This document shows, in pieces, positions 52,168-61,231 of a stretch of 64,000 nt of DNA. The stretch comes from Mucilaginibacter phyllosphaerae (GTDB taxonomy: Bacteria > Bacteroidota > Bacteroidia > Sphingobacteriales > Sphingobacteriaceae), in NCBI RefSeq assembly GCF_004378255.1, contig NZ_SNQG01000003.1, positions 248,001 to 312,000 of the forward strand. The letters run 5' to 3'. A program made the position numbers and the translations under genes. The number at the start of each line of letters is the position of its first letter. Position 1 is the stretch's first letter. The notes beneath the pieces are model-generated. The model ran no database searches. It had not been told where the DNA came from and worked only from the letters and a program-made list of their open reading frames with translations.

Positions 52168-53532
52168 ATGATGAGAACAAATAGTTACAGCATTATGATA
52201 GCCCTGTGTTTGGTTTTGGGCTTTAAGCCGGCCACACAGGCGCAAACAGCACCGGCAAAATATGTACTATTGGTAACAGTAGATGGTTTCAGGCCCGAAT
52301 TTTACCTGGATAGTACCTATGCAATGCCTACCGTAAGGCAACTGATGAAGAACGGTGTTGCGGCACAGGGGCTAAACCCGGTGTTCCCCTCGGTTACCTA
52401 CCCGGATCATACCACCATGATCACCGGCGTTACCCCGGCAAAACACGGTATTTATTACAATACCCCCTTTGAGGCCGAAGGCGCAACCGGTAAATGGTAT
52501 TGGGATTACAGCCTGATAAAAGCGCCTACCCTGTGGGATGCCATGCATAAAGCGGGTAAAACCACTGCCTGCGTGCGCTGGCCGGTAACCGTTAACGCAC
52601 CGATAGATTACCGGATACCCGAGTACTGGAATTATAAGAACATGGCCGACGCCCGGGAATATACGGCCGCCGCTACCCAGCCGGCATCGTTATGGAAAGA
52701 GGTACAGGAGAATGCAACAGGCATGCTGGAGGCCAATGATCTGAACGCAACCAATGACGAATTGGTGCAGGATGAGAATGTAGCGCGGATGGCCGGTTAT
52801 ATCATTAAAAAGTATAAGCCCAACTTTTTGGCGCTTCACCTGGCCTGTACAGATCATTACGAACACGAGAACGGGCGCGAACACTACATGGTGAAGGCAT
52901 CTGTAGCCGGTGCCGACAGGGCAATTAAAACACTGGTAGAAAGCCTTAACCGCGCCAAAATAGCCGATAGCACCGTTGTTATTGTAATGGGCGACCACGG
53001 GTTTGAGAATATCTACCAAAGCTTTAACCCCAATTACCTGTTAAAGCAGGCCGGTATAATTACCGATATTAAAACAGGCAACTGGAAGGCACAGTTTCAT
53101 TCATCAGGCGGTTCATCATTTCTGCAGTTAAAAAACAGCAATGATAAAGCAACCCTAAGCAAGGTACAGGCTATACTGGCACAACAGCCTGATAGCATAA
53201 AGCGCTATTACCAGGTAATAAACAAAGCACAGCTAACCCAAATTGGCGCCGACCCTAACGTGCCACTTGCGTTAAGCGGCATTAACGGCACTACGTTTGG
53301 CAATAAAAGCGATGTTGAAACCGAAAAATTTGCACACGTAAAAGGCACCCATGGCTTTTTCCCGGATCATAAGCAGATCCAAACGGGTTTTGTAGCCTTT
53401 GGCCCCGGCCTTAAAAAGGGTGTGGTTGTACCGGTGATGAACATGGTGGATGTGGCGCCTTTGATAGCCAGGCTAACCGGTGTGGATATGCCTGCCATGG
53501 ATGGAAAGCTATATACCGAAATGTTTAAATAA
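52168..53532 (+). CDS. Exported nucleotide pyrophosphatase/phosphodiesterase (alkaline phosphatase superfamily)
   Basis: 454 residues. Signal peptide about 1-25 (ending ATQAQ). LLVTVDGFRPEFY carries the metal Asp39; FPSVTYPDHTTMITG carries the nucleophile Thr77; MGDHGFENIY and GTHGFFPDHKQ carry the remaining Asp/His zinc ligands. The threonine nucleophile points to NPP-type phosphodiesterase rather than alkaline phosphatase. Periplasmic or surface. It is cotranscribed with the TonB receptor and ends at a good terminator. Confidence 0.92.
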   Translation: MMRTNSYSIMIALCLVLGFKPATQAQTAPAKYVLLVTVDGFRPEFYLDSTYAMPTVRQLMKNGVAAQGLNPVFPSVTYPDHTTMITGVTPAKHGIYYNTPFEAEGATGKWYWDYSLIKAPTLWDAMHKAGKTTACVRWPVTVNAPIDYRIPEYWNYKNMADAREYTAAATQPASLWKEVQENATGMLEANDLNATNDELVQDENVARMAGYIIKKYKPNFLALHLACTDHYEHENGREHYMVKASVAGADRAIKTLVESLNRAKIADSTVVIVMGDHGFENIYQSFNPNYLLKQAGIITDIKTGNWKAQFHSSGGSSFLQLKNSNDKATLSKVQAILAQQPDSIKRYYQVINKAQLTQIGADPNVPLALSGINGTTFGNKSDVETEKFAHVKGTHGFFPDHKQIQTGFVAFGPGLKKGVVVPVMNMVDVAPLIARLTGVDMPAMDGKLYTEMFK

Positions 53533-53567
53533 TTAATTTTATAAGGGTGGCAAAATGCCCTTTAGCC

Positions 53568-53598
53568 AAGCCCCGGATTATAATTCCGGGGCTTTTTT
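53568..53598 (+). terminator. Terminator of the receptor/phosphodiesterase operon
   Basis: AAGCCCCGGA/TCCGGGGCTT perfect stem with a 7-base loop and six T. Confidence 0.9.
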
Positions 53599-53727
53599 GT
53601 GGGGCTGGCCCTGCCGGATGCCCGTAGGCCGGTAAGCGGGGTTGATCTAATATGCCGAGGTGAAATCTAAACCTTTGTAGTTGAGGTTTTTTATGATACC
53701 TTGCCTGCTAAAATCACCCTTTATCAC

Positions 53728-54453
53728 ATGAAGAAACGCTTGATCTTTGGCATGCTATTTTCCCTGGTTTTAAGTATAACAGGTTATGCCCAAACAAAAA
53801 AAGTAGCTGTAGTTACCTTTTACGCTGTAAAAAAAATTGGCGTTGCCGACTTTGGCGCTACAGCCAATGCTGCCGTTACGCAACTGGTAGACGACCCTGA
53901 TTTTAATATGTCGCCTTTGTTACAAAACTTTCACGACCAGTTTTTTAACACCTATGCTAAAGATTTCACCTTCCAGCTGTTGCCCGAAGCAGAAGTTACC
54001 GGTAATACAGATTACAAAGCATACGCCCCTGCGGGCGAGGCAACCAGCGGCGTTTTTAAAGACAACTACAACTTACCGTACGATGGGTATAAAATAATTT
54101 TACCCTTAGCCGGTAAACAGAATGAAAAGGCTTTGCTTAAAATATTTAACCAGGCCGATGGCATTATGAAGGTTTATATCGATTTTGACCTTGTAAAGAT
54201 AGGCTTTGGCGGTATGGGGGTAGTAAAAGTTAAAGCAAACTGTAATATTGCCATGTATAATAAAGCGGGCGATAAAGTTTTTTCTGTTAGTACCGATGCC
54301 AGATCTAAAGGCAGCAGCCCCCTTATTGCCGGGGTGCCCGTTTTAAAAACAGATAAAATTTTGCCCATGTGCGAAAGCGCATTGGCCGAACTAATGACCA
54401 ACCTGCAAAAAGATATGCCTAAAATGATAAAAAAGGCAGAAGCCAAACTATAA
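53728..54453 (+). CDS. Exported protein of unknown function
   Basis: 241 residues with a signal peptide (about 1-22, MKKRLIFGMLFSLVLSITGYA). The mature part is mixed alpha/beta, with KKVAVVTFYAVKKIG at the start and YDGYKIILPLAGK plus LVKIGFGGMGVVKVKANCNIAMYN later. I recognise no family. ATG 53728 is chosen over an in-frame TTG at 53701, which would put nine polar residues before the signal peptide. The permease gene follows after 77 bases. Confidence 0.8.
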   Translation: MKKRLIFGMLFSLVLSITGYAQTKKVAVVTFYAVKKIGVADFGATANAAVTQLVDDPDFNMSPLLQNFHDQFFNTYAKDFTFQLLPEAEVTGNTDYKAYAPAGEATSGVFKDNYNLPYDGYKIILPLAGKQNEKALLKIFNQADGIMKVYIDFDLVKIGFGGMGVVKVKANCNIAMYNKAGDKVFSVSTDARSKGSSPLIAGVPVLKTDKILPMCESALAELMTNLQKDMPKMIKKAEAKL

Positions 54454-54530
54454 TATAAAATGGCCCCTGATTTAAAATTTACGGCCTTGCCTTACTAACA
54501 TGTTTAATTTTAAACTGCCAAATTAAGCCT

Positions 54531-56954
54531 ATGCTACGTAATTTATTGTTGGTCACCTATCGTAATCTGGTAAAAAACAAATCGTACACACTGCTCAATG
54601 TAATTGGTTTAAGCCTGGGTATAGCCGCGTTTATAGTAATAAGCGCCTATGTGCATTTCGAAAAAAGCTACGATAGTATGTACCCGGATGGTAACCGCAT
54701 TTACAGGGTAGAAAGCCGGTTTTATCGCTCGGGCGAACTTACAGATAGCTGGGCATCGGCCAGTAACGGTTATGGCAAGGCGATGTATGATAATTTGCCC
54801 GGTATAGCCAGCTATGCCCGCATTAGTTGGGCAGATAATGAAAGGGATGTTAGATACGGGGATATAAAATACCGCGAGCAGCGCGTGTGTTTTGCCGATA
54901 GTAATTTTTTATCATTTTTTGCATTGCCGCTGCTTAAGGGAAACGCCGCAACTGCTTTAAGAGATATCAATAGCGTAATTATTTCAGCCGCATCGGCAAA
55001 AAAATATTTCGGCAGTTCAGCGGCAGCAATAGGTAAAACCATGCAAATAGCCACCCAGTTTAATACCAACAGCTGTATGGTAACCGGCGTTTTTAAAGAT
55101 CTGCCGGTAAATTCAACCCTTCAGTTTAATATGCTGGTATCTTTTGCCACAGCGCCCGCTTGGGTTAAAGAGTTTTGGTATCAGCACAATAATTACACCT
55201 TTTTAAAGCTCAAGCCAAAAGCTTCGCCCGGGGCCATCGAACAGCAATTCCCGGCTATGGCCGAGCGTTTTAAAACAGAGAAGCCTTTAAAAGAGCTAAA
55301 GTGGGCCGTGCAGCTAACCCCATTGCCAAGCATCCACCTAAACCCCATAAAGCCCTATGAAATGGAAGTTAAGGGTAACCGAAGCGCCGTGAACTTTTTG
55401 CAGATAATGGCTTATGTCATACTGCTGATCGCCTGTATCAATTATATTAACCTGGCCACCACAAAATCTGTAGACCGGGCACGTGAAGTAGGTATCAGAA
55501 AAGTTAGCGGTGCGCACACTTCGCAGCTGGTGCTTCAGTTTTTTATAGAGTCTTTTATTATCAACCTCTTGTCGTTGGGCTTTGCCACCTTATTGGTGAT
55601 ATTGATGAAGCAGCTGTTGCAGCAAATATCCGGAGATGGAAAATCCTATCAGTTATTAATAGATAGCGGCCTGCTTATTAAAATAGGCCTTGTTTTTATA
55701 TGCAGCGTATTATTATCGGGCATATACCCGGCAACGGTGCTATCGGGGCTTAAGCCTATTAAGGTACTTAAGGGGCGCTTTGCTTTTTCAAAAAGCGGGG
55801 TATGGCTGCGCAAAGGAATGGTTTCTTTTCAGTTTGCGGCGTCGTTTTTATTGCTGGCGGGTACCCTGGCGGTTTACAGGCAGCTTAATTTTATGAACAG
55901 CCAGCAAACCGGGGTTAACCTTAAGCAAACTATTGTGCTTAAAGCGCCCTCGGTCACCGGCAATTATCTGGAAAAGGTGAATGGCTTTAAAAGCAGCGCG
56001 GCAAGCCTTGCAGGCGTACAGGAAGTGAGCATATCTGGTGCGGTGCCGGGCAAACAAGTAGCTATGGCGGCCGCCTGCCGCCGTTATGGTACATCAAAGG
56101 CCGACGAACGTACCTATGATATGCTGCGGGTTGATTTTGATTTTATAAAAATGTATCAGCTGCAGCTTGTGGCCGGCCGTAACTATAACCCAACAAACCC
56201 CGGCGATACCACCAAACTTATCCTGAACGAAACAGCAGTAAAGCAGTTTGGGTTTGCATCGGCGCAGGATGCCGTTGGCAAAAAAATCTGGGTAGAATCT
56301 TTAGATCAGGAGCCAAACGAGATCATCGGTGTAATTAAAGATTATCATCAGCAATCATTAAAAGACGCCTACTTTGCAACTGTGCTTTTTATGGATCCGA
56401 AGCTTACCTGGGTACCATTAAAATACATTTCTGTTAAAGCAGACCAGGCGCAGTTAACGCAGATCAATCAAAAGCTTAAACAAACCTGGGAAGACTTTTT
56501 CCCCGGCTCATCTTTTGATTATTTTTTTCTGGATGATTTTTATGCCCGGCAATATGAGCAGGATATTCATTTCGGGCAGGTATTTATGCTTTTTTCATCT
56601 ATGGCTATAGTGATTGCCTGTTTGGGGCTGTTTGGGCTAACATCCTATTCAACCGCAAGGCGCCGTAAAGAAATAGGGGTGCGTAAGGTACTGGGTGCAT
56701 CTGCCCAAAGTATCGTGCAAATGCTTGCCGGCGATATGTTTAAGCTGATTGTTACAAGCAGTGTAATAGCTATACCATTAGCTGTAATACTTATTTACCA
56801 ATGGCTGCAGGGCTATGCTTTTAAAGTGCAGATAACGTGGTGGCAATTTGTTGTGCCTGTAATTGTACTGATGCTGATATCCTTTTCGGCAACTATTGTA
56901 CTTACTTACAGGGCCGCACAAACAAACCCCGTAAAAACGCTGCGCGATGAGTAA
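54531..56954 (+). CDS. FtsX/MacB-like ABC transporter permease
   Basis: 807 residues in the two-repeat layout common in Bacteroidetes: each half has a helix, a periplasmic MacB-PCD domain, and three more helices. The first repeat opens MLRNLLLVTYRNLVKNKSYTLLNVIGLSLG; RAREVGIRKVSGAHTSQLVLQF and RRKEIGVRKVLGASAQSIVQML are the matching FtsX helix motifs of the two halves. It needs an ATPase from elsewhere. Members move peptides, lipoproteins or drugs or take part in signalling. Confidence 0.92.
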   Translation: MLRNLLLVTYRNLVKNKSYTLLNVIGLSLGIAAFIVISAYVHFEKSYDSMYPDGNRIYRVESRFYRSGELTDSWASASNGYGKAMYDNLPGIASYARISWADNERDVRYGDIKYREQRVCFADSNFLSFFALPLLKGNAATALRDINSVIISAASAKKYFGSSAAAIGKTMQIATQFNTNSCMVTGVFKDLPVNSTLQFNMLVSFATAPAWVKEFWYQHNNYTFLKLKPKASPGAIEQQFPAMAERFKTEKPLKELKWAVQLTPLPSIHLNPIKPYEMEVKGNRSAVNFLQIMAYVILLIACINYINLATTKSVDRAREVGIRKVSGAHTSQLVLQFFIESFIINLLSLGFATLLVILMKQLLQQISGDGKSYQLLIDSGLLIKIGLVFICSVLLSGIYPATVLSGLKPIKVLKGRFAFSKSGVWLRKGMVSFQFAASFLLLAGTLAVYRQLNFMNSQQTGVNLKQTIVLKAPSVTGNYLEKVNGFKSSAASLAGVQEVSISGAVPGKQVAMAAACRRYGTSKADERTYDMLRVDFDFIKMYQLQLVAGRNYNPTNPGDTTKLILNETAVKQFGFASAQDAVGKKIWVESLDQEPNEIIGVIKDYHQQSLKDAYFATVLFMDPKLTWVPLKYISVKADQAQLTQINQKLKQTWEDFFPGSSFDYFFLDDFYARQYEQDIHFGQVFMLFSSMAIVIACLGLFGLTSYSTARRRKEIGVRKVLGASAQSIVQMLAGDMFKLIVTSSVIAIPLAVILIYQWLQGYAFKVQITWWQFVVPVIVLMLISFSATIVLTYRAAQTNPVKTLRDE

Positions 56955-57008
56955 CTAATGCTGTAAATTAATTGAATGGTTCTGGAAACAGATTGACAGA
57001 TGTTATAA

Positions 57009-57042
57009 TTAGCTGCCGGTTACGAAAGTAGCCGGCAGCTAA
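57009..57042. terminator. Long hairpin between convergent genes
   Basis: TTAGCTGCCGG/CCGGCAGCTAA perfect 11-bp stem plus TAC/GTA; no long T run on either side, so termination of both neighbours is likely but not certain. Confidence 0.55.
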
Positions 57043-57058
57043 CATTTGTATTAGTTTG

Positions 57059-57946
57059 TTATGCCAGGCTGGCTTTGAAAAAATCAAGAGTACGCTTCCA
57101 GGCCAGTTCTGCAGCCGCCTTATCATAACGGGGCGTAGTATCGTTATGGAACCCATGATTTACGCCTTCGTAAATAAAGGCCTCATATTTTTTATGGTTC
57201 TGCTTTAAGGCGGTTTCGTAAGCAGGCCAGCCGGCGGTTATCCTGGTATCTAATGATGCGTAATGCAGCATTAGCGGGGCGGTTATCTTTGGCACATCTT
57301 CAGCTGCCGGCTGGCTGCCATAAAAGGGTACGGATGCTGCCAAACCGGGTACACGCACGGCCATCATATTAGCAATGCCGCCGCCAAAGCAAAAACCAAC
57401 AACACCTACCTTGCCGTTGCAATCCGGGTGCGTTTTAAGGTAATCGAAGGCCGAAATAAAGTCTTCCTGCATCTCTTTAGGGTCGCGTTTACTTTGAAGC
57501 GTACGGCCATCATCGTCATTACCGGGGTAGCCGCCAAGTGGCGTAAGCGCATCCGGCGCCAGGGATACAAAACCGGCTAAAGCAGCCCGCCTGGCAACAT
57601 CTTCAATATAGGGGTTTAGTCCGCGGTTTTCGTGCACCACAATAATGCCGCCCAGTTTCTTTTTAGCATCAACAGGTTTTGAGAGCAGGCCTTTTATTGT
57701 GCCACCACCTTTAGGCGATGGGTAATTGATATAGCCCGATTGTAAGCGGGGGTCATCGGCTTTTACCTGTACATTACCGCTATAATCGGGCATTAAAAAG
57801 CTCATTAATGCGGGTACGGTTAAACCGCCGACAGCGTACAGCGATAGCTTTTCTAAGAAGCCCCGCCTGTCTACCCGGTTGTGTGCATAATCGTCATACA
57901 GGTCAAATACTTCCTGTTTAACGTCTTCCTTTTTTATCTGGCTCAT
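57059..57946 (-). CDS. Dienelactone-hydrolase-family enzyme with twin-arginine-like N-terminus
   Basis: 295 residues. An N-terminal stretch with Arg27-Arg28 and a hydrophobic segment ([16 protein letters not shown], about 26-50) resembles a Tat signal set back from the start. The alpha/beta hydrolase follows with GFCFGGG (nucleophile Cys186), SLDTR (Asp233) and VNHGFHND (His264). Cysteine as nucleophile is the dienelactone hydrolase trait. Substrate unknown; export would put it in the periplasm. Confidence 0.88.
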   Translation of the reverse strand: MSQIKKEDVKQEVFDLYDDYAHNRVDRRGFLEKLSLYAVGGLTVPALMSFLMPDYSGNVQVKADDPRLQSGYINYPSPKGGGTIKGLLSKPVDAKKKLGGIIVVHENRGLNPYIEDVARRAALAGFVSLAPDALTPLGGYPGNDDDGRTLQSKRDPKEMQEDFISAFDYLKTHPDCNGKVGVVGFCFGGGIANMMAVRVPGLAASVPFYGSQPAAEDVPKITAPLMLHYASLDTRITAGWPAYETALKQNHKKYEAFIYEGVNHGFHNDTTPRYDKAAAELAWKRTLDFFKASLA

Positions 57947-58067
57947 GGTTAAAGGGATTTATTCAAATGTAAACAATTAAGCCTAAATGCTTGTGAATCA
58001 AATTGTAACAGTATGGATACTCAATTCTAATCATAACAAAACTTTAGTAACAGATCTTAAGATCCTG

Positions 58068-58424
58068 TTAAATAAGCGTTTGTATTTTAGTAACCAGCTG
58101 ATCCATATCAAATGGTTTAGAAATGTAATCGTTAGCGCCTGATGCTTTAGCTATCAGGCTGCCTTCGGTACTGGCCGATATTACAATAACCGGTAATGTT
58201 GCCGTATCCGGGTTTTTACGCAGGGTTTTAAGTACCTGGTCGCCAGATAGTACGGGCATCCAAAGGTCAAGCAGTAAAAGATCCGGGTGTTGTTCTCTTA
58301 TCACGTTGTAAATATTAAGGCTGTTTTTTTCGGGGATAATATCAAAGCCTTCTTCTTCTAAAACAAATTCCAACATATCTAATATGCCTTCATCATCATC
58401 GCAGATCAATATCTTTTTGCTCAT
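58068..58424 (-). CDS. Single-domain response regulator receiver
   Basis: 118 residues, one receiver domain only: acidic pair in LICDDDEG, phosphoacceptor Asp in LLLLDLWMPVLSGD (about residue 53), and the conserved Lys in DYISKPFD. It lies 7 bases after the LOV kinase gene on the same strand and is its probable phosphorylation target. It has no output domain, so it acts by protein contact. Confidence 0.92.
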   Translation of the reverse strand: MSKKILICDDDEGILDMLEFVLEEEGFDIIPEKNSLNIYNVIREQHPDLLLLDLWMPVLSGDQVLKTLRKNPDTATLPVIVISASTEGSLIAKASGANDYISKPFDMDQLVTKIQTLI

Positions 58425-58431
58425 ATGCCGG

Positions 58432-59967
58432 TTAATTTAACGGAAGGGTAAAACTAAAATTCGAACCCTGGCCTTTTTCACTTTCTACCCAAATTGTACC
58501 GCCATGATTTTTAATGATCTCTGAACAGATGTAAAGCCCTATGCCCATACCCGGGAAACGCTGTTGTATCTCGCCTACCCTAAAAAACCTGTCGAATATT
58601 TTATTCTGGTCTTCGTGGCTGATACCCATCCCGGTATCGGTAACAGATACTTTTACAAAATCGCTTACGCGCGATAAATAAACATTGATCTGATGCTCCT
58701 CGGGAGAGTATTTAATAGCGTTAGACAGCAGGTTGTTTATTACCTGCACAATGTGCGATTCATCGCCAACGTAAGTAATACCGGTGCTGCCTTTAAGGAT
58801 AATCGTATGCGTTTTAGTTACAGATTGTATGTTCTCTACCGCTTCTGCCACCATTTTATCAAAATCGAAGGGCTCTTTATGCAGTTCGATATTGCCGGTT
58901 TGTATGCGCGATACATCCAGCAGTTCAGATATCAGGTTGTTTAAGCGGGTAATGTAGATGCCTGTTTTTTGCAGTACAGTTTTAAACTTTTCGCTGGCGT
59001 TTTCTGGCAGCAGGCGGTTCATTACCTGTACATAGCCCTTAATGGTAGTAAGCGGCGTTTTTAACTCATGGCTGGCAATAGATAAGAAATCATCTTTCCG
59101 GCGCTCTATTTCCCGTCTGTCGGTAATGTCTTCAATCGCTATCAGTATCCTGTCTTTAAACTGTCCTTCCAGTTCAATCCGGTGGGCGTTTAACAGCATT
59201 AATTTTTTACCGATGTGCGGAAAATCATGCTCTACCTCAAATTCTTCTACGGGGTTATTGGTAGGCAATATATTTTCCAGCAATTCCTTTAACGCCGGTA
59301 TATCCCATTGGCCGTTACCCAGCTCATACAGTAGTTTATTTTCGGTTTCTTCGCGGCTTACCTTAAAGGTTTTTATAAAGTGGTCGTTAACGCTTAAAAC
59401 ATTAAAACCGGGGTTAAGCACAACCAGGCTTTCGCGAACGGTTGCAACAATACTGGCCAGGTAATCTTCGCTTTCCCTTAAACTTTTGGTACGCTCTTCT
59501 ATCTTGCGTTCCATTTGGTCCTGATGCTGTTTAAGCTCCTGCTCTATATTTTTGCGGCGGGTAACATCATTTTGTACGCCTATAAAATAGCACACATTTC
59601 CCTCCGCGTCTTTTATTGGCGACATGTACAGTTCGTTCCAAAACAATGTACCGTTTTTTTGATAGTTGCGCATTTCCACAACGCAGCTTTTGCCGTCAGC
59701 AACAGCGTTTCTCAATATTTCACGCTCTTTTTGGCTCCGGTCTTCTTTTTGCAGAAAGCGGCAGTTATGGCCAATTATTTCTTTGCGTTTATAGCCTGTT
59801 ATACGCTCAAATGCGGCATTACAATAAATGATAGGGTTATCGGGCTGCTGGTTATCGGTAATGATAACTCCGGATATCGAGGCATCTAAAGCCCGGGTCA
59901 TCAGCTCAAAATCCTGCTCAGATGTTTGATTGGAGAATATAAAACTCCCTTTGTTTAAACTGTCCAA
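58432..59967 (-). CDS. LOV-domain blue-light sensor histidine kinase
   Basis: 511 residues, soluble. The first PAS domain (about 25-140) is a LOV domain: GHNCRFLQKEDR carries the photoactive Cys69, and the FMN-contact residues Asn101 (RNYQKNG), Asn111 (FWNEL) and Gln132 (FIGVQNDV) are all present. A second PAS (about 165-285), a HisKA domain with SHELKTPLTTIKGYV (His300), and an ATPase domain (NLLSNAIKYS, DTGMGI, GMGIGLYICSEI) follow. It should autophosphorylate under blue-light control and pass phosphate to the adjacent receiver. Confidence 0.93.
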   Translation of the reverse strand: MDSLNKGSFIFSNQTSEQDFELMTRALDASISGVIITDNQQPDNPIIYCNAAFERITGYKRKEIIGHNCRFLQKEDRSQKEREILRNAVADGKSCVVEMRNYQKNGTLFWNELYMSPIKDAEGNVCYFIGVQNDVTRRKNIEQELKQHQDQMERKIEERTKSLRESEDYLASIVATVRESLVVLNPGFNVLSVNDHFIKTFKVSREETENKLLYELGNGQWDIPALKELLENILPTNNPVEEFEVEHDFPHIGKKLMLLNAHRIELEGQFKDRILIAIEDITDRREIERRKDDFLSIASHELKTPLTTIKGYVQVMNRLLPENASEKFKTVLQKTGIYITRLNNLISELLDVSRIQTGNIELHKEPFDFDKMVAEAVENIQSVTKTHTIILKGSTGITYVGDESHIVQVINNLLSNAIKYSPEEHQINVYLSRVSDFVKVSVTDTGMGISHEDQNKIFDRFFRVGEIQQRFPGMGIGLYICSEIIKNHGGTIWVESEKGQGSNFSFTLPLN

Positions 59968-60125
59968 TTTAATGTGATATAGTTAAATGCAACTTAAATT
60001 CTCCACTTATAACAAAATACCTGCCATATATGTGTAATTATTGCTATAAGTTTTAAGTAAATGTTTTAGGATGGCAAAAATAATATTTTCGGTAAAATAC
60101 CCATAGCCCGGCAGGATATAAGTAA

Positions 60126-60500
60126 TTAAACGGGCGATTTAACGTCTACCAGTTTTTGCTTATCGGCAACCTTTTTCCAGATGGTGAATGCGCCGTAGAT
60201 AAATATCAGGCCGATGAGGATATACACCCAAAAAGGGATGTTGCGGCCAACTATCATTACATAAACATAAGGCAGGGTAAAACAAACCCCTGCAAATAAA
60301 ATAAGCATAAGGAATGGTTTTTTTGCCCGGATATTTTTAAGCACAAAGCCAAGTAAGGTAAAACAAGAGATCTTACTGATGAAGTAAAGGCTGCCCAATA
60401 TCAGCGGATCAACATCGTGCTTTTCGCCGAGGCTGATCACCCAGTCTTTAAATTGCGTAAGATAATCCATCATTATCTGCAATATAGCAATTACAAGCAT
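60126..60500 (-). CDS. Small membrane protein, three-helix type
   Basis: 124 residues with about three membrane helices: near 40-60, 67-88 and 91-112, and a basic tail. No family recognised. Met10 at 60473 is an alternative start and would remove a short hydrophobic N-terminus. It lies between the GMC operon terminator and the LOV kinase promoter region. Confidence 0.65.
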   Translation of the reverse strand: MLVIAILQIMMDYLTQFKDWVISLGEKHDVDPLILGSLYFISKISCFTLLGFVLKNIRAKKPFLMLILFAGVCFTLPYVYVMIVGRNIPFWVYILIGLIFIYGAFTIWKKVADKQKLVDVKSPV

Positions 60501-60536
60501 AACCTGCGCTAATTAGTTTAACCGGGTGGTTAAACT

Positions 60537-60572
60537 AAAAAAGCGGTAAGCCCTTTACAGGTTACCGCTTTT
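60537..60572 (-). terminator. Terminator of the GMC oxidoreductase operon
   Basis: AAAAAGCGGTAA/TTACCGCTTTT stem; on the minus strand it is followed by TTTTTTAG, 21 bases past the last stop. Confidence 0.8.
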
Positions 60573-60592
60573 ACAGTGTTTATTTTGCAGGA

Positions 60593-61222
60593 TTATATTT
60601 TAACATTCTCCATACCGTATTGCTTTAATACGTCGGCAGGTACCCCCATCCACTTATTGGGCGAATTGCCGGCATAGCCAATATCCTTAGTGCCCATTTC
60701 GCTGCTCCAGAAACCGGATGCTGTAAGATCGCGCATGCGGTTAAAAAAGGCCACACCTTGTGCCATTTCTGCTTTGGCTTTATTGGGGTAAGCTATCTGG
60801 TCCAGCATCTCGGTTTTTTGGCTGCTGCTGCACTTGATAAAAGTGTTGCCGTAGCGGTTAAGGCATTGCATATCCAGCCATTTTAAACCACCGCGCATGG
60901 GCAGCTTGTGGCTGGGGATATCTTTCACAATAAATTCTATAAACTCGGGCACCTTGGCATCAGATGCGCTGCCCGAGTGGGCGTCTTTAGGGATAATGAT
61001 GTCGGCAAGTACAGTAATGGTAGCCATCTCATGGTCATCAAAAAACTTTTCGGCCTTTAATTTATCTTCACGTTCTACTTCATAGGCCTCGCGGCCCGGT
61101 ACTGCTCCCGTTTTGCCATCGGCAGTTTCGGGGGCTTTTTTATCGCTTGGTTTGCAACCGAAGATCAGCCCGGTTGATAATGTTCCTAAACCTATTGCTT
61201 TGAGGGATTCGCGTCTGTTCAT
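60593..61222 (-). CDS. Gluconate 2-dehydrogenase subunit 3-family protein
   Basis: 209 residues. The N-terminus MNRRESLKAIGLGTLSTG with a following lipobox-like GLIFGC resembles a twin-arginine lipoprotein signal. The body matches small subunits that accompany GMC dehydrogenases (FDDHEMATITVLADIIIPKD, FIEFIVKDIPSH, GLKWLDMQCLNRYG). Such subunits carry the partner flavoprotein out through the Tat system and help assembly. It follows the GMC gene by 9 bases. Confidence 0.9.
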   Translation of the reverse strand: MNRRESLKAIGLGTLSTGLIFGCKPSDKKAPETADGKTGAVPGREAYEVEREDKLKAEKFFDDHEMATITVLADIIIPKDAHSGSASDAKVPEFIEFIVKDIPSHKLPMRGGLKWLDMQCLNRYGNTFIKCSSSQKTEMLDQIAYPNKAKAEMAQGVAFFNRMRDLTASGFWSSEMGTKDIGYAGNSPNKWMGVPADVLKQYGMENVKI

Positions 61223-61231
61223 GATGATACC

